Positions 35,914 through 46,462 of a stretch of 64,000 bases of DNA are shown here, in pieces; the first letter of the stretch is position 1, and the number at the start of each line of letters is the position of its first letter. Source of the DNA: Neobacillus endophyticus. Its GTDB lineage: Bacteria > Bacillota > Bacilli > Bacillales > Cytobacillaceae. The position numbers and the translations under genes are program-made. The notes under the pieces are model-generated. The model worked only from the letters and a program-made list of their open reading frames with translations. It was not told the origin of the DNA and made no database searches. The stretch lies in contig NZ_JABRWH010000001.1 of the NCBI RefSeq assembly GCF_013248975.1, positions 5,104,001 through 5,168,000 of the forward strand. The letters are read 5' to 3'.

Positions 35914-37809
35914 TTATGCCCTTTGCTGTTTTTTTCGAGCTAAAATTGAAATTCTCTTGACCACTTCTTCAGTAGTCAATCCGATTTCTTCAAGAAGCAA
36001 ACCAACATCGCCATGTTCGATATAGTGGTCAGGAATTCCCATTCGATCAATTTGCGTATGATAATATCCTTGAGTTTGGGCATACTCCAGAACAGCACTG
36101 CCGAATCCGCCTTGCAAAACAGCTTCTTCTATTGTGAGAATTGGAATATGTTCATCTAAAATTTTTGTTAGCAATTTACCATCAAGAGGTTTAATAAATC
36201 TGGCATTAATGACCTTTACGGATAAGCCAAGCTTTTCAAGTTTCATGGCTGCTTCCATAGCCATCGGAATGGTTGTACCAAAGGTTAGGATAGCCGCATC
36301 GTCACCTTCTTTTAATACTTCCCAGGAACCTATTGGGATATTACGTAATTCTTGATCCATTGGCACACCAATCCCATTACCGCGCGGGAACCTCATAGCA
36401 ATAGGGCCACCATCATAATTCAATGCCGTATATACCATGTGTTGGCCTTCATTTTCATCTTTCGGCATCATTAACACAATATTGGGTACATGCCTTAGAA
36501 ACGCAATATCAAAAACACCTTGATGAGTTTCACCATCAGCACCAACTAAACCGGCACGATCAATACCGATAAAAACATTTAAATTTTGGCGGCAAATATC
36601 ATGGACAACCTGATCATATGCTCTTTGTAAAAAGGTAGAGTAAATCGCTAAGAACGGCTTCATGTTTTGAGATGCCAGCCCAGCTGCGACAGTAGCAGCA
36701 TGCTGCTCAGCAATTCCTACATCATACATTCGATCAGGAAATTCGCTTGCAAAACCTTCAAGCTTTGAACCCACTGGCATTGCCGGAGTAATAGCTACAA
36801 TTCGCTGATCATCGCGCGCTAATCTTCGTACTGTTTCACTCACTAGACTACTCCATGCAGGCGGCTGCTTTTTAGACGGTTTAACAAACGCTCCAGTATC
36901 CATCTTATACGGACCTGTTCCATGCCAAGTACCTGTTTTGTCCGATTCGGCAGGATGAAATCCTTTTCCCTTCTTTGTAATAACATGAAGAAGTACGGGA
37001 CCCTCTGTCTTTTTCGCATAACTGATATTCTCAAATAATGAATCAAAATTATGACCGTCAATAGGCCCTAAATAGGTAAATCCAAGCTCCTCAAAAAACA
37101 TGCCGGATACAAATAAATATTTTAAGCTGTCTTTAACCCTTTCGGCAGTAGCTGCCAATTTTCCGCCAACTGCTGGTACCTTCTTTAACAATACTTCCAG
37201 CTCATCTTTTACCCATTGGTATTTTCCTGCTGTCCGTAATTGTCCAAGAATATTATGCAAAGCTCCTACATTGGGGGCAATAGACATTTCATTGTCATTT
37301 AAAATTACAATCATATCTTTTTTCTCATGGCCGATATGGTTCATCGCCTCGAGAGCCATTCCACCGGTTAGTGCACCATCACCAATCACCGGAACTACAA
37401 AATAGTTTTCTTTTTTTAAATCTCGGGCAATCGCCATTCCCATTGCAGCAGAAAGAGAAGTGGAACTATGACCAGTCTCCCAAACATCATGCGCACTTTC
37501 TGACCTTTTTGGAAATCCGCATAACCCTTTATATTGTCGCAATGAATCAAATTCGTTTGCTCTGCCCGTCAAAATTTTATGAACATAGGACTGATGTCCA
37601 ACATCCCAAATTATTTTATCTGTTGGACTGTCAAAACATTTGTGAAGGGCGATAGTTAATTCGACTACACCTAAATTTGGACCAATATGCCCTCCCGTTA
37701 CAGACAGCTTTTCAATTAAAAAATTTCTAATTTCCTGACTTAAAGACTCCAAATCTTTGTTAGTCATCCCTTTTAAGAAGGATGGGTCTTTAATGGACAA
37801 CAGATCCAT
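35914..37809 (-). CDS. dxs: 1-deoxy-D-xylulose-5-phosphate synthase
   Basis: This TPP-dependent enzyme (631 residues) condenses pyruvate and glyceraldehyde 3-phosphate to DXP. DXP feeds the MEP isoprenoid pathway and the ThiG and pyridoxal routes. Motifs are [31 protein letters not shown], the TPP site [15 protein letters not shown] with [27 protein letters not shown] and [15 protein letters not shown]. It lies downstream of ispA and upstream of tlyA, all on the - strand. Confidence 0.97.
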   Translation of the reverse strand: MDLLSIKDPSFLKGMTNKDLESLSQEIRNFLIEKLSVTGGHIGPNLGVVELTIALHKCFDSPTDKIIWDVGHQSYVHKILTGRANEFDSLRQYKGLCGFPKRSESAHDVWETGHSSTSLSAAMGMAIARDLKKENYFVVPVIGDGALTGGMALEAMNHIGHEKKDMIVILNDNEMSIAPNVGALHNILGQLRTAGKYQWVKDELEVLLKKVPAVGGKLAATAERVKDSLKYLFVSGMFFEELGFTYLGPIDGHNFDSLFENISYAKKTEGPVLLHVITKKGKGFHPAESDKTGTWHGTGPYKMDTGAFVKPSKKQPPAWSSLVSETVRRLARDDQRIVAITPAMPVGSKLEGFASEFPDRMYDVGIAEQHAATVAAGLASQNMKPFLAIYSTFLQRAYDQVVHDICRQNLNVFIGIDRAGLVGADGETHQGVFDIAFLRHVPNIVLMMPKDENEGQHMVYTALNYDGGPIAMRFPRGNGIGVPMDQELRNIPIGSWEVLKEGDDAAILTFGTTIPMAMEAAMKLEKLGLSVKVINARFIKPLDGKLLTKILDEHIPILTIEEAVLQGGFGSAVLEYAQTQGYYHTQIDRMGIPDHYIEHGDVGLLLEEIGLTTEEVVKRISILARKKQQRA

Positions 37810-37879
37810 TTATGGATCACTCACTTTCATACTTTTTCTTACTAAATTTTCTCTATTTATATCGTTTCACTTATTCTAA

Positions 37880-37911
37880 AAAATAGCCGCTAACACAATC
37901 GTGATAACGGC
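37880..37911 (-). terminator. Terminator after ispA
   Basis: On the - strand GCCGTTA (37905-37911) pairs with TAGCGGC (37886-37892) with one wobble, followed by TATTTTTTAG. It lies in the ispA-dxs gap. Confidence 0.6.
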
Positions 37912-37980
37912 CCTGACAACGTTTTCTACAATGAAAACTATTATAACACAATTATTACATTGTCTCAAATACTCGTTTGA

Positions 37981-38874
37981 TTAATGATCTCTGATGGCTA
38001 CAAGATCGGTTATTTCCATTAGCAATTTTGTATTTAAGCTTGTTTTTGACAAATTTTCTTTGGCAAGTGTTATGTGTTTCATCAAAGCAGATTTTGCACC
38101 TTCCAGTGTTAACAAAGAAGGATAGGTATTTTTATAGTTGGCAGTGTCGCTGCCAACAGGCTTTCCGATCAACTGCTGATCACCTACTAAATCCAGAATA
38201 TCATCTTGAATTTGAAAAGCTAAACCAAGATGATGGGAAAATGCCGAGAGATTATCAGTTTCACTTAGGTTAGCACCGGCAATAATTGCCCCTGCTAAAA
38301 CACTAAACCCCAGTAACTTTCCAGTCTTATGAATATGAATATATTCAAGCTCCTTAAGGGATAAGGTTTTTCCTTCAGCTTCCATATCGGCAACTTGCCC
38401 GCCAACCATTCCTTCCGTTCCTGCAGCTTTTGCCATTTCCAAGATTAACCTTAACTTTGTTTCAGGAGAGATAATTTCCGACGGCAGCTGGCTCATTACT
38501 TCAAAGCTATATGTTAATAAAGCGTCCCCGGCCAATGTGGCCACAGCTTCGCCAAAAACCTTATGATTTGTTGGCTTTCCTCTTCTAAGATCGTCATCAT
38601 CCATACTTGGCAAATCGTCATGAATTAATGAATACGTATGAATCATTTCGATAGCTGCAGCGGCTGACAAGCCTTTTTGCGGTTCCTGTCCAAAAGCTTC
38701 CAGTGTGGCAAACAATAAGAGCGGCCGAATTCGCTTTCCGCCTGCTTCAAGGGAATAGATCATGGAATCCTTTATGATGGATGGAGCATCCAGTTTTTCA
38801 ACCAGTCTGCGAAGCTCTCTGTCCAGAAGTGATTTATATTCTTGAGTAAATGCCTCTAAAGCTGTTCTGTCCAA
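37981..38874 (-). CDS. ispA: Polyprenyl (farnesyl) diphosphate synthase
   Basis: This 297-residue trans-isoprenyl diphosphate synthase has the first Asp-rich motif DDLPSMDDDDLRRGKPT and the second DDILD in FQIQDDILDLVGD. Both lie in an all-helical fold of standard length, and AGGKRIRPLLLFA is the IPP-binding region. It makes farnesyl diphosphate for undecaprenyl, menaquinone and heme O side chains. The start is TTG 38874 behind GAGGAGGAA. It begins 2 bases after xseB and supplies the step after the Dxs pathway. Confidence 0.95.
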   Translation of the reverse strand: MDRTALEAFTQEYKSLLDRELRRLVEKLDAPSIIKDSMIYSLEAGGKRIRPLLLFATLEAFGQEPQKGLSAAAAIEMIHTYSLIHDDLPSMDDDDLRRGKPTNHKVFGEAVATLAGDALLTYSFEVMSQLPSEIISPETKLRLILEMAKAAGTEGMVGGQVADMEAEGKTLSLKELEYIHIHKTGKLLGFSVLAGAIIAGANLSETDNLSAFSHHLGLAFQIQDDILDLVGDQQLIGKPVGSDTANYKNTYPSLLTLEGAKSALMKHITLAKENLSKTSLNTKLLMEITDLVAIRDH

Positions 38875-38876
38875 GA

Positions 38877-39110
38877 CTATTCCTCCTCATTTAGCGTAAA
38901 GCTTTCAGTACGGCCGTCCTCCGTAATAATCTGTGTTAGCTGTTCTTCAACATTTTTCAATTTATCATGACAAAGTTTGGATAATTCCATTCCTTCTTTG
39001 TAATACTTAATTGCTTCTTCAAGCGGAACATCGCCCTCTTCGAGCTTTTCTACGATTTGTTCCAGCTTTGTCATAGCTTCTTCAAATGATATTTTTTGAT
39101 CATTCGTCAC
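38877..39110 (-). CDS. xseB: Exodeoxyribonuclease VII small subunit
   Basis: This 77-residue helical protein matches XseB, which wraps around the XseA catalytic subunit in single-strand-specific exonuclease VII. The conserved core [20 protein letters not shown] and the [18 protein letters not shown] repeat are present. The GTG start (39110) lies within the end of xseA, an 11-base overlap, with AAGGAG upstream. This implies translational coupling and balanced subunits. Confidence 0.95.
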   Translation of the reverse strand: MTNDQKISFEEAMTKLEQIVEKLEEGDVPLEEAIKYYKEGMELSKLCHDKLKNVEEQLTQIITEDGRTESFTLNEEE

Positions 39111-40458
39111 TATTTTCGATCTCCTTTATTTGCTCGACTTGGCAAAATAAACTTCCATCTGTTAATTGAATCTGAACCTTGTCGAAATTTTTGACTTGTG
39201 AAACACTCTTTATTAAGCGGTTATCTTCCGAATAGGCTAAGCTGTAGCCTCGTTCCATTATCGCAAGAGGGCTAAGCGCACGTAGTGTTGAAATGATTCT
39301 TTGAAAATCCGTTTGCTTTTTAGAATGAACTTTTACCATGGCCTTGTTCAAATCTTTTTGCACTCGTTCAAAGCTCGTTCTGGCTTCAGTCAGCGCTTCT
39401 CGGGGATGCATTCGCTGCAAGCGTTTTTCCAAAACATCATGCTGATTTTTTTTCAAAGAAGTTAAGCGAGCTGATCCGCGAACAAGCATTTCTGTCAATC
39501 TGTCAACATGCTCTATTTTTTGCTCATAGAGCCTTAACGGGTAACGAAAAGCATAGGATTTTTGCGTGCGATGGAACCTTTCTTTTTGAAAGCGAAATTG
39601 CTCCTGCATTGCCCGCAGCAGGCGAGTTTGCCGCTGCAAAACCCTGTCCATCAGCTCGTCTACATGCGGAACAGCAAGTTCTGCTGCTCCAGTCGGTGTT
39701 GGAGCCCTAAGATCAGCGACAAAATCGGCAATGGTGAAATCAGTCTCATGACCGACAGCCGAAATAATCGGTATCATTGAAGCAAAAATGGCCCGAGCCA
39801 CTACTTCCTCATTGAAAGCCCATAACTCTTCAATGGAACCGCCGCCGCGCCCAACAATTAGTACATCTATATCTTCCCGGTTATTGGCTTTTTCAATTGC
39901 CTTAGCAATAGATGGAGCAGCTTGCTCACCTTGTACAAGAACTGGCAGAACCAAGATATTTACGATTGGATAACGCCGTTTTATGGTAGTAATCACATCT
40001 CGGATGGCAGCACCCGTCGGTGAAGTGATTACCCCAACCGTTCTTGGGTAAAGAGGGATAGCTTTCTTGTTTTCCGCGGCAAATAAACCTTCTATTTCCA
40101 GTCTCTGTTTTAATTGTTCATACGCTAAAAATAATTCTCCAATGCCATCAGGCTGCATTTCCTTAATATAGATTTGATACTGACCGCTCGGTTCATAAAC
40201 TGTTATATCGCCCTTCACGATAACTTTCATCCCGTTTTCCGGTGTAAACTTCATTGAACGGGAATTACTTGAAAACATAACAGCCAAAATGCGAGCTTTT
40301 TCATCCTTAAGAGTAAAATACATATGCCCGCTTGAATGTTGTTTAAAATTAGAAATTTCTCCTCGAACATGGAGATCATGTAAATGCGGGTCCGCATCAA
40401 ATTTTCGTTTTATGTATTTTGTTAAAGCATTCACAGATAAATATCTTTGTTCCTGCAT
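39100..40458 (-). CDS. xseA: Exodeoxyribonuclease VII large subunit
   Basis: This is the catalytic subunit, 452 residues. An N-terminal OB-fold (about 1-100, [19 protein letters not shown]) is followed by the nuclease domain with [35 protein letters not shown] and [24 protein letters not shown] (split to stay within family core), then a long coiled coil and the [15 protein letters not shown] tail. ATG 40458 has AGAGGT upstream. It is the first gene of xseA-xseB-ispA. Confidence 0.96.
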   Translation of the reverse strand: MQEQRYLSVNALTKYIKRKFDADPHLHDLHVRGEISNFKQHSSGHMYFTLKDEKARILAVMFSSNSRSMKFTPENGMKVIVKGDITVYEPSGQYQIYIKEMQPDGIGELFLAYEQLKQRLEIEGLFAAENKKAIPLYPRTVGVITSPTGAAIRDVITTIKRRYPIVNILVLPVLVQGEQAAPSIAKAIEKANNREDIDVLIVGRGGGSIEELWAFNEEVVARAIFASMIPIISAVGHETDFTIADFVADLRAPTPTGAAELAVPHVDELMDRVLQRQTRLLRAMQEQFRFQKERFHRTQKSYAFRYPLRLYEQKIEHVDRLTEMLVRGSARLTSLKKNQHDVLEKRLQRMHPREALTEARTSFERVQKDLNKAMVKVHSKKQTDFQRIISTLRALSPLAIMERGYSLAYSEDNRLIKSVSQVKNFDKVQIQLTDGSLFCQVEQIKEIENSDE

Positions 40459-40596
40459 GGTTATACCTCTTTAGCCCCATATAATTAAAACTGTCCTTAA
40501 CTATTATATATTAAGCCCTTCTTTTTGTCCGCAAAACCACCGGAATGGAACTTAATATCATAAAAGATAAGAACAGCTTCTCAAAAAATGGGGTAT

Positions 40597-41448
40597 CTAC
40601 CTTAGTGTTTCTTTTGCTGATTTTAAAGTATTATACATCAACATTGTAATGGTCATTGGACCGACCCCTTTAGGGACAGGTGTGATATATCCAGCCTTTT
40701 CCCTCACTTCATTAAATGCAACATCGCCGCAGAGCTTTCCTTCATCGTTACGGTTAATACCGACATCAATGACGACGGCGCCCTCTTTGACATGTTCTGC
40801 TCTAATAAAATTAGGTATTCCAACTGCAGCGATCAGTATATCTGCCTGACTCGTATGTACAGCTAAATCTTTCGTTCTAGAGTGGCAATACGTGACAGTA
40901 GCATTCTGGTTCAGCAATAATTGCCCAACAGGTTTGCCAACGATATTACTTCTTCCTACAACTACTGCATTTTTACCTGAAATAGAAATGCCGCTTTCCT
41001 CTAACAACACCATAATTCCAAACGGTGTGCAAGGCAAGAAGGCATTTTGCCCCGCCATCATTCTCCCGATATTGATGGGGTGAAAACCGTCAACATCCTT
41101 GGCTGGAGTAATGGTTTCAATCACCTTTTTTTCATCAATATGTTCAGGGAGAGGTAGTTGAACTAAGATCCCGTGAATTTTGGAGTCTCCATTTAATTCC
41201 TCAATCTTTGATAATAATTCTACTTCAGGCGTCTCTTCAGGCAATTCAATTAATAAGGAATACATTCCTAGTTCTTCACAAGTTTTTTGTTTATTTGAAA
41301 CGTACGTACGGGATGCATGATTATTACCGACTAGAATAACTGCCAGCCCAGGAGTGACCCCCTTTGCTTTGAGCAACTTAACTTCTTCTGCAATTTGCAC
41401 TTTCTTTTTTTCGGCAATTTCTTTTCCATTAATGATTTGTGCTGTCAA
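40597..41448 (-). CDS. folD: Methylenetetrahydrofolate dehydrogenase/cyclohydrolase FolD
   Basis: This bifunctional enzyme interconverts 5,10-methylene- and 10-formyl-THF. Motifs are [13 protein letters not shown] (catalytic Lys), [44 protein letters not shown] and the C-terminal [14 protein letters not shown]. The start is taken as TTG 41448 ([10 protein letters not shown]), which has GGAGG seven bases upstream and aligns with the MTATIIDGKE start of B. subtilis; ATG 41454 lies only two bases after GGGGAGG. FolD products connect to the glycine cleavage genes at the right end of the window. Confidence 0.96.
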   Translation of the reverse strand: MTAQIINGKEIAEKKKVQIAEEVKLLKAKGVTPGLAVILVGNNHASRTYVSNKQKTCEELGMYSLLIELPEETPEVELLSKIEELNGDSKIHGILVQLPLPEHIDEKKVIETITPAKDVDGFHPINIGRMMAGQNAFLPCTPFGIMVLLEESGISISGKNAVVVGRSNIVGKPVGQLLLNQNATVTYCHSRTKDLAVHTSQADILIAAVGIPNFIRAEHVKEGAVVIDVGINRNDEGKLCGDVAFNEVREKAGYITPVPKGVGPMTITMLMYNTLKSAKETLR

Positions 41449-41485
41449 TTTCATTCCTCCCCTTACCCTTTTTCAGAGGAACCAA

Positions 41486-41881
41486 TCAATTATTGAGACT
41501 TTGCTTTATCTTTGATAAGACTCCGTTAACAAACTTGCTTGACTGGTCATCTCCATATATTTTTGCTATTTCAATGGCTTCATCTAAAACAACATTTTCC
41601 GGAACTTCCTGCTGTATGAATTTCAATTCAAATACAGCTATTCTTAGAAGGTTACGGTCAACGGTTGCCAAACGATCTAACGACCATTTTTCAAGATTTT
41701 CACTTATCAGATTGTCAATTTCAGTTTTATGTTCGATTACACCGAATACAAGTTTTGACAGATAATCATCACCTGCTTCTTCTTCTAAAACATGTTCAAT
41801 TGCTGATTCTGGCTCCGTCTGACTGACATCAATTTGAAAAAGAGCCTGAAGCGCTTTTTCTCTGGCTGTTCTTCTTTTCAT
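41486..41881 (-). CDS. nusB: Transcription antitermination factor NusB
   Basis: This 131-residue all-helical RNA-binding protein joins NusE/S10 in rRNA antitermination. The N-terminus MKRRTAREKALQALFQIDV carries the Arg-rich RNA-binding motif, and NVVLDEAIEIAKIYGDDQSS with FVNGVLSKI is the conserved C-terminal part. It lies between yqhY and folD as in B. subtilis. Confidence 0.97.
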   Translation of the reverse strand: MKRRTAREKALQALFQIDVSQTEPESAIEHVLEEEAGDDYLSKLVFGVIEHKTEIDNLISENLEKWSLDRLATVDRNLLRIAVFELKFIQQEVPENVVLDEAIEIAKIYGDDQSSKFVNGVLSKIKQSLNN

Positions 41882-42016
41882 TATTCCAATAACTCCTTTT
41901 AGGATTTAAATAGTCCTATACTTTAAATACATTCTCACTTACACAAAAGATAATAGCACAACTGATACGGAATCGCACTTTAAGTTTGGTTTTTTTTTCA
42001 ATTTTGCATAGAAATA

Positions 42017-42047
42017 GAACAACCAAAGGAAGATCCTTTGGTTGTTC
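42017..42047 (-). terminator. Hairpin terminator after yqhY
   Basis: GAACAACCAAAGGA (42017-42030) and TCCTTTGGTTGTTC (42034-42047) form a perfect 14-bp stem with a 3-base loop right after the yqhY stop. The following - strand sequence TATTTC is only moderately T-rich. The 120 bases to nusB hold nothing else recognised. Confidence 0.7.
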
Positions 42048-42050
42048 GTG

Positions 42051-42458
42051 TTACATTTCCGAATCGATTTCAGGCTCAATTTTTTGTGTTTCAAATTGAA
42101 TCCCGACTACATGAATGTTAACCTCTTCTGCTTCTAAAGCAGTCATATTGTGCAGCGCCTGACGGATATTATCCTGAACTTTTCCAGCGATGACAGGAAT
42201 GGAGACGCCAAATTTCATTAAACAGTATACATCCACCTTTATTCCAGTCTCAGTAAGCTCTACTTTAACGCCTTTACCATGATTTTTCTTTCCTAAACGC
42301 TCGACAACGCCTGCAGCAAAGTTGCCGCGCATGCCAGCAACTCCCTCAACCTCGTTTGCTGCTATACCAGCGATTACTTCAATAACTTCAGGTGCTATCT
42401 CAATTTTGCCAAGTCCATCATTTTCTTGTTCCATTTCCAAGATATTAAACTCGCTCAC
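42051..42458 (-). CDS. yqhY: Asp23/Gls24 family protein YqhY
   Basis: This 135-residue Asp23/Gls24 (DUF322) protein has the family core IEIAPEVIEVIAGIAANEVE followed by GVAGMRGN, then VDVYCLMKFGVSIPVIAGKVQ and the MTALEAEEVNIHVVGIQF tail. In B. subtilis YqhY co-occurs with accBC and its loss is suppressed by acc mutations, which points to control of acetyl-CoA carboxylase. The same accB-accC-yqhY order is kept here. GTG 42458 has GGAGG eight bases upstream. Confidence 0.93.
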   Translation of the reverse strand: MSEFNILEMEQENDGLGKIEIAPEVIEVIAGIAANEVEGVAGMRGNFAAGVVERLGKKNHGKGVKVELTETGIKVDVYCLMKFGVSIPVIAGKVQDNIRQALHNMTALEAEEVNIHVVGIQFETQKIEPEIDSEM

Positions 42459-42476
42459 CTAAAACACCTCCGGTTT

Positions 42477-43832
42477 TTAGACTGATTTCATCACATCATG
42501 CAATTCGAGGAATTTCGTATTGAAATTTCCTTCTACAAATTGTTGATGTTCAAGCAGTTTCAAATGAAAAGGAATAGTGGTATGAATCCCTTCAACAACA
42601 AATTCACTTAATGCCCGCTTCATTCTTGCAATGGCTTCATCTCTAGTACTGCCATATGCGATGACTTTTGCAATCATCGAATCATAGTAAGGTGGAATCG
42701 TGTATCCAGGGTATGCAGCTGAATCGATTCGAACACCCAGTCCACCCGGTGGCAGATACATATTAATCTTTCCAGCAGATGGAAGAAAGTTCTTTTCAGG
42801 GTTTTCAGCATTGATTCTACACTCTATTGCCCAGCCGTTAAACGTAACGTCCTTTTGAGTGATAGACAATTTTTCACCATTTGCTACACGGATCTGCTCT
42901 TTGATCAAATCTACCCCAGTAACCATTTCCGTAACAGGATGTTCTACTTGGATTCTAGTATTCATTTCCATAAAATAGAATTTCCGATTGCGATAGTCAT
43001 AAATAAATTCTACTGTACCGGCACCTGAATAATTAACCGCTTTTGCTGCCTTTACAGCTGCATTTCCCATTTCTGCACGAATTTCTCCGTCAAGAGCGGG
43101 TGATGGTGTTTCTTCCAGTAGTTTTTGAAGTCTCCTCTGAATGGAACAGTCACGTTCACCTAAGTGAATAGTGTTGCCATGGGTATCTGCCAAAACTTGT
43201 ATTTCTACATGGCGGAAGTCCTCAATATATTTTTCAATATACACCCCTGGATTACCAAATGCAGTCAAGGCTTCCTGCTGAGTTATATTGATGCCTTTTA
43301 TTAATTCTTGTTCATTCTTAGCAATTCGGATTCCTTTTCCGCCGCCTCCAGCAGTAGCTTTAATGATAACTGGATAATGGATGGTTTTTACGAGCTCCAA
43401 CGCTTCATCGATATCCTTAATAATTCCTTTTGATCCTGGAACTATCGGTACTCCTGCTTCCTGCATTGTCTCCCTGGCAATATCTTTTGTTCCCATTTTC
43501 GTAATCGCTTCTGGGCTTGGGCCGACAAAAGTAATATGACATTCCCGGCAAAGTTCAGCAAAGTCAGCATTTTCAGCTAAAAAACCATATCCTGGATGGA
43601 TTGCATCACATCCAGTAAGATTTGCCACACTAATTATATTCGTTACGTTCAGATAGCTGTCTTTCGAAGGAGTAGGACCGATGCAGTATGCTTCATCAGC
43701 AAGCTGAACATGTAGTGCATCGCGATCGGCCTCGGAAAATACGGCCACAGACTCAATTCCCATTTCCCGGCAGGCTCGAATAATCCTAACAGCAATTTCT
43801 CCCCTGTTTGCAATTAACAGTTTTTTTATCAT
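42477..43832 (-). CDS. accC: Acetyl-CoA carboxylase biotin carboxylase subunit
   Basis: This ATP-grasp enzyme (451 residues) carboxylates biotin on AccB. Motifs are [92 protein letters not shown] and [16 protein letters not shown]. The propionyl-CoA carboxyltransferase YqjD has no biotin carboxylase beside it, so sharing of this subunit is possible but unproven. It lies 14 bases downstream of accB. Confidence 0.97.
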   Translation of the reverse strand: MIKKLLIANRGEIAVRIIRACREMGIESVAVFSEADRDALHVQLADEAYCIGPTPSKDSYLNVTNIISVANLTGCDAIHPGYGFLAENADFAELCRECHITFVGPSPEAITKMGTKDIARETMQEAGVPIVPGSKGIIKDIDEALELVKTIHYPVIIKATAGGGGKGIRIAKNEQELIKGINITQQEALTAFGNPGVYIEKYIEDFRHVEIQVLADTHGNTIHLGERDCSIQRRLQKLLEETPSPALDGEIRAEMGNAAVKAAKAVNYSGAGTVEFIYDYRNRKFYFMEMNTRIQVEHPVTEMVTGVDLIKEQIRVANGEKLSITQKDVTFNGWAIECRINAENPEKNFLPSAGKINMYLPPGGLGVRIDSAAYPGYTIPPYYDSMIAKVIAYGSTRDEAIARMKRALSEFVVEGIHTTIPFHLKLLEHQQFVEGNFNTKFLELHDVMKSV

Positions 43833-43846
43833 CCTGTTACCGCTCC

Positions 43847-44362
43847 TTATTCTGGTTTCACTAAAAATAATGGCTGTCCGTATTCAACTAGCTGGCCATT
43901 TTTCACGAGCACTTCAACGATTTCCCCATTTACTTCTGCTTCAATTTCGTTAAATAATTTCATCGCTTCTACAATACATACAATGGAATCTTTTGTTACT
44001 TTAGAACCAGGTTTCACATAAGCATCTGCATCAGGGCTTGGTGATCCATAAAAAGTTCCAACCATAGGTGATGTGATTTTATGTAAATTAGATGCAGCTG
44101 CTTCTGTCGCAGCCTCAGCCTTTGGAGTCTCCTGAGTCGTTTCTTGGACTGCCGCTACAGGTGTAGCAGAAGGCGCTGGAATGTGCTGGACTGCTGGAGC
44201 TGCCGAGACAGCTGTTTGCAGCATTGGCTGGACAGTTGTAACTGTCTCCCCTGCATTTTTCTTCATTTTTATTTTTGATCCATCATTTTCATATACAAAT
44301 TCATCAATCGTTGATTGATCGATCAATTTAATTAGTTCACGAATTTCTTGTACTTTTAACAT
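43847..44362 (-). CDS. accB: Acetyl-CoA carboxylase biotin carboxyl carrier protein
   Basis: This 171-residue protein has an N-terminal dimerisation segment ([17 protein letters not shown]), a flexible linker rich in Ala, Thr, Pro and Glu (about 45-95) and a C-terminal biotinyl domain with the biotinylated Lys135 in [13 protein letters not shown] and the thumb [13 protein letters not shown]. The ATG follows AAGGGGTG. A sigma-A promoter lies just upstream and a strong cre-like sequence further up. Confidence 0.97.
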   Translation of the reverse strand: MLKVQEIRELIKLIDQSTIDEFVYENDGSKIKMKKNAGETVTTVQPMLQTAVSAAPAVQHIPAPSATPVAAVQETTQETPKAEAATEAAASNLHKITSPMVGTFYGSPSPDADAYVKPGSKVTKDSIVCIVEAMKLFNEIEAEVNGEIVEVLVKNGQLVEYGQPLFLVKPE

Positions 44363-44407
44363 TTCGTAACACCCCTTGTTCCTTTAAATTTAAGACTAGA
44401 TATTAAT

Positions 44408-44437
44408 ACTATACGATAATATCTTGTTAAAGTTCAA
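44408..44437 (-). promoter_or_regulatory. Sigma-A promoter of accB-accC-yqhY
   Basis: On the - strand TTGAAC (44432-44437), an 18-base spacer and TATAGT (44408-44413) lie about 45 bases before accB. Confidence 0.65.
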
Positions 44438-44517
44438 TAATCTTAATGAACCCTATTTCATTTTACACCTTATCAGGCCTCTCCATCTTAATATTTTTTT
44501 GATAAAATGTGAATTTT

Positions 44518-44531
44518 TGAAAACGTTTTCC
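44518..44531. promoter_or_regulatory. Candidate CcpA cre site upstream of accB
   Basis: TGAAAACGTTTTCC matches the cre consensus TGWAANCGNTNWCA in 13 of 14 positions and is almost perfectly palindromic. It lies about 80 bases upstream of the accB -35, in the spoIIIAH-accB gap, a position compatible with activation rather than roadblock repression. Confidence 0.6.
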
Positions 44532-44572
44532 TTGTAAAATATCATTGTAGGCTACTTTTATCTGAATTAAAC

Positions 44573-44607
44573 AGAAAAAGGAAAGCGGCTGCTCTCCCTT
44601 TTTCTGC
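44573..44607 (-). terminator. Terminator after spoIIIAH
   Basis: CAGAAAAAGGA and the complementary CCCTTTTTCTG (44573-44583 and 44597-44607) form an 11-bp stem with a further imperfect extension. It follows the spoIIIAH stop and closes the spoIIIA operon. Confidence 0.75.
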
Positions 44608-44608
44608 T

Positions 44609-45160
44609 TTATTTGGATGGCGCAAATTCAACGGCAACAAAATTTGTTTCACCAATCTCTTTTTTAACTTTTTGAATGATTTGGTTAGCTTCGGTAGGAG
44701 AAAGTTTTTTCTTTGACTTTACTGTGACTCTTACATTTTCACCATCAGCTCTGACTAAGGCATCTTCATAACCCATCGTTTTAATAAGTGTTTCAAGAAT
44801 TTCTTCCTTTTGTGCAGTTTCATTTAATTTATCCATTTGATCTTTTATTTTGCTTCGTTCCTCTGCTGGCAAGTTTGTAGCTGCAAGTTCGTTTGTCAAT
44901 TCCTCTTTTTGTTGGCTTCGCTGATCATCAAGTGTCATTCGCAGTTGTTCAAATGTGCTGTCTCCAGCTGCCTGAGAAACTACTTTTTGCCCGTCCTTTG
45001 ATTGGGTCTTTGTTTGTTGCGTTGTTTGATTTTTAGCTTTTTGCTCGACTACAGCAAGGTCTTTACTTTTTTGCTCTGGGGATGTGATGTAATATACTGA
45101 TAAAACAACCACTAAACTTAACATCGTTAATAGCCATACTGTTTGTTTTTTCAACAACAT
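44609..45160 (-). CDS. spoIIIAH: Stage III sporulation protein AH
   Basis: This mother-cell membrane protein (183 residues) has one N-terminal transmembrane helix (about 7-24), a charged linker and a C-terminal YscJ/FliF-like ring-building domain (about 95-180). It binds SpoIIQ across the intermembrane space and forms part of the feeding-tube channel. The linker rich in Gln, Thr and Lys and the domain ending EIGETNFVAVEFAPSK are typical. ATG 45160 follows GGGAGG. Confidence 0.95.
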   Translation of the reverse strand: MLLKKQTVWLLTMLSLVVVLSVYYITSPEQKSKDLAVVEQKAKNQTTQQTKTQSKDGQKVVSQAAGDSTFEQLRMTLDDQRSQQKEELTNELAATNLPAEERSKIKDQMDKLNETAQKEEILETLIKTMGYEDALVRADGENVRVTVKSKKKLSPTEANQIIQKVKKEIGETNFVAVEFAPSK

Positions 45161-45175
45161 TCAATAATCCTCCCT

Positions 45176-45826
45176 TTATTTTTTAGGCATTACCGCAACC
45201 CGGTAACTTGGAACCCCTAGAACCCTTGTAACAGCCTCGACAATCCACTTTTTCACTTCTATATTTTCCGCACCCTTGGCTACTACAAGGACCCCGCGAA
45301 TCGCAGGCTTTTTGGTTTCAACAACGATCGGAACCTCTTTATCGCCATTTTTGATGATCACTAGCTGCTGATCTGTGGAAGTATCCTGAACTTTACGCTG
45401 ACCTCCGTCTGTTGCAGTTTCCTCCGTGGTTTGTTCCTTTGTGACTGTATTTTTTTCAAGTATTTTTTTATCAGTAGAATCAATGTTTACTACAACCGTT
45501 ACGTCCTTCACACCTAACATTTCTTCAATGGCCTTCCTTAATTGATCCTCATATTTTCCCTCGTACTCGGCAATGGCTGAATTTCCAGAACTTTTACTTT
45601 GACCAAATGCCGGAACATCACTTGATTGTGTGTTTTGATTTGCTGATGCTTGTATACTGTTAGTGGAGCTTCCTGACTTAAAAAAGACATTTCCAACGAC
45701 CATAAATGCAGCTCCAACACATAATACGAGAAGCATATACTGATATTTTCCTATTTTCTTATCAGAGTTTTCTTCTAATTTGAGCAGCTTTTTGAGCCAC
45801 GAAAACGGCCCCTTTTGATTATCCAT
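45176..45826 (-). CDS. spoIIIAG: Stage III sporulation protein AG
   Basis: This channel component forms a large ring in the outer forespore membrane complex. It has a basic cytoplasmic N-terminus, one transmembrane helix (about residues 31-50 of the chosen product) and a ring-building domain containing the VKDVTVVVNIDSTDKK and RGVLVVAKGAENIEVK segments. Translation is taken from ATG 45826 (MDNQKGPFSWLKK), with GGGGGG about 13 bases upstream and an 8-base overlap with spoIIIAF; a longer in-frame ATG at 45859 has no ribosome binding site. Confidence 0.94.
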   Translation of the reverse strand: MDNQKGPFSWLKKLLKLEENSDKKIGKYQYMLLVLCVGAAFMVVGNVFFKSGSSTNSIQASANQNTQSSDVPAFGQSKSSGNSAIAEYEGKYEDQLRKAIEEMLGVKDVTVVVNIDSTDKKILEKNTVTKEQTTEETATDGGQRKVQDTSTDQQLVIIKNGDKEVPIVVETKKPAIRGVLVVAKGAENIEVKKWIVEAVTRVLGVPSYRVAVMPKK

Positions 45827-46448
45827 TTTGTTGATCGATCCCCCCTTCAATCGAAACATCTACTGTTTCTTTTGTGACATTCCATTGTTTTGATAGATAT
45901 GCTGCAATCTTATCTGATTCTGCTGTTGATTTTTGAGAGGATAAAGGTGCATCGGTGTTAATAACAATCGGTTTAATCGCTTCTACTGTTTTTCCGTCAT
46001 TACTCGACTGCTTCAGAAGAACGGTGATTTTTTGGAGGTTGTCTGGGAATGCTTGGTCACTTTTTCCGTTCGTTGTGATATTGATTTTATCAATTTCTAA
46101 ACCGTATTTTTTTATCAACTCCTCTTCTGCCTCCTTTTTCAGCTGTGCAGCCGTTTCTTCTAAAATATATGCATGCTGGGAGGCTTGTATTTCTTTTTTC
46201 TTTAAATCTATGTTATTTTTCATATTATTTTTTTCCGGCACTTGAAAAGAAGGGATGGATGAGAGATTCTCTTCAAAATCCTTAGAAATCAGCTTATAGA
46301 TCGGTGTAAGAATGATCGCAATTAATAATAATCCAGTGACCATCTTTGTATATTTTTGCATACTAGAATTTGGAAGAAGCATATCAATAACTGTAGCTAA
46401 CAAAATAAATAGAATAATATTTGTTACCCACTCTTTTAAAAATTCCAT
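45819..46448 (-). CDS. spoIIIAF: Stage III sporulation protein AF
   Basis: This 209-residue protein has two N-terminal transmembrane helices (about 9-26 and 35-52) and a C-terminal ring-building-like domain (about 90-205) with EKYGLEIDKI-type sequence and the ending VTKETVDVSIEGGID. It contributes to the SpoIIIA-SpoIIQ channel. ATG 46448 follows GGAGGTGG. Confidence 0.93.
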   Translation of the reverse strand: MEFLKEWVTNIILFILLATVIDMLLPNSSMQKYTKMVTGLLLIAIILTPIYKLISKDFEENLSSIPSFQVPEKNNMKNNIDLKKKEIQASQHAYILEETAAQLKKEAEEELIKKYGLEIDKINITTNGKSDQAFPDNLQKITVLLKQSSNDGKTVEAIKPIVINTDAPLSSQKSTAESDKIAAYLSKQWNVTKETVDVSIEGGIDQQNG

Positions 46449-46462
46449 TCATCTGCCACCTC

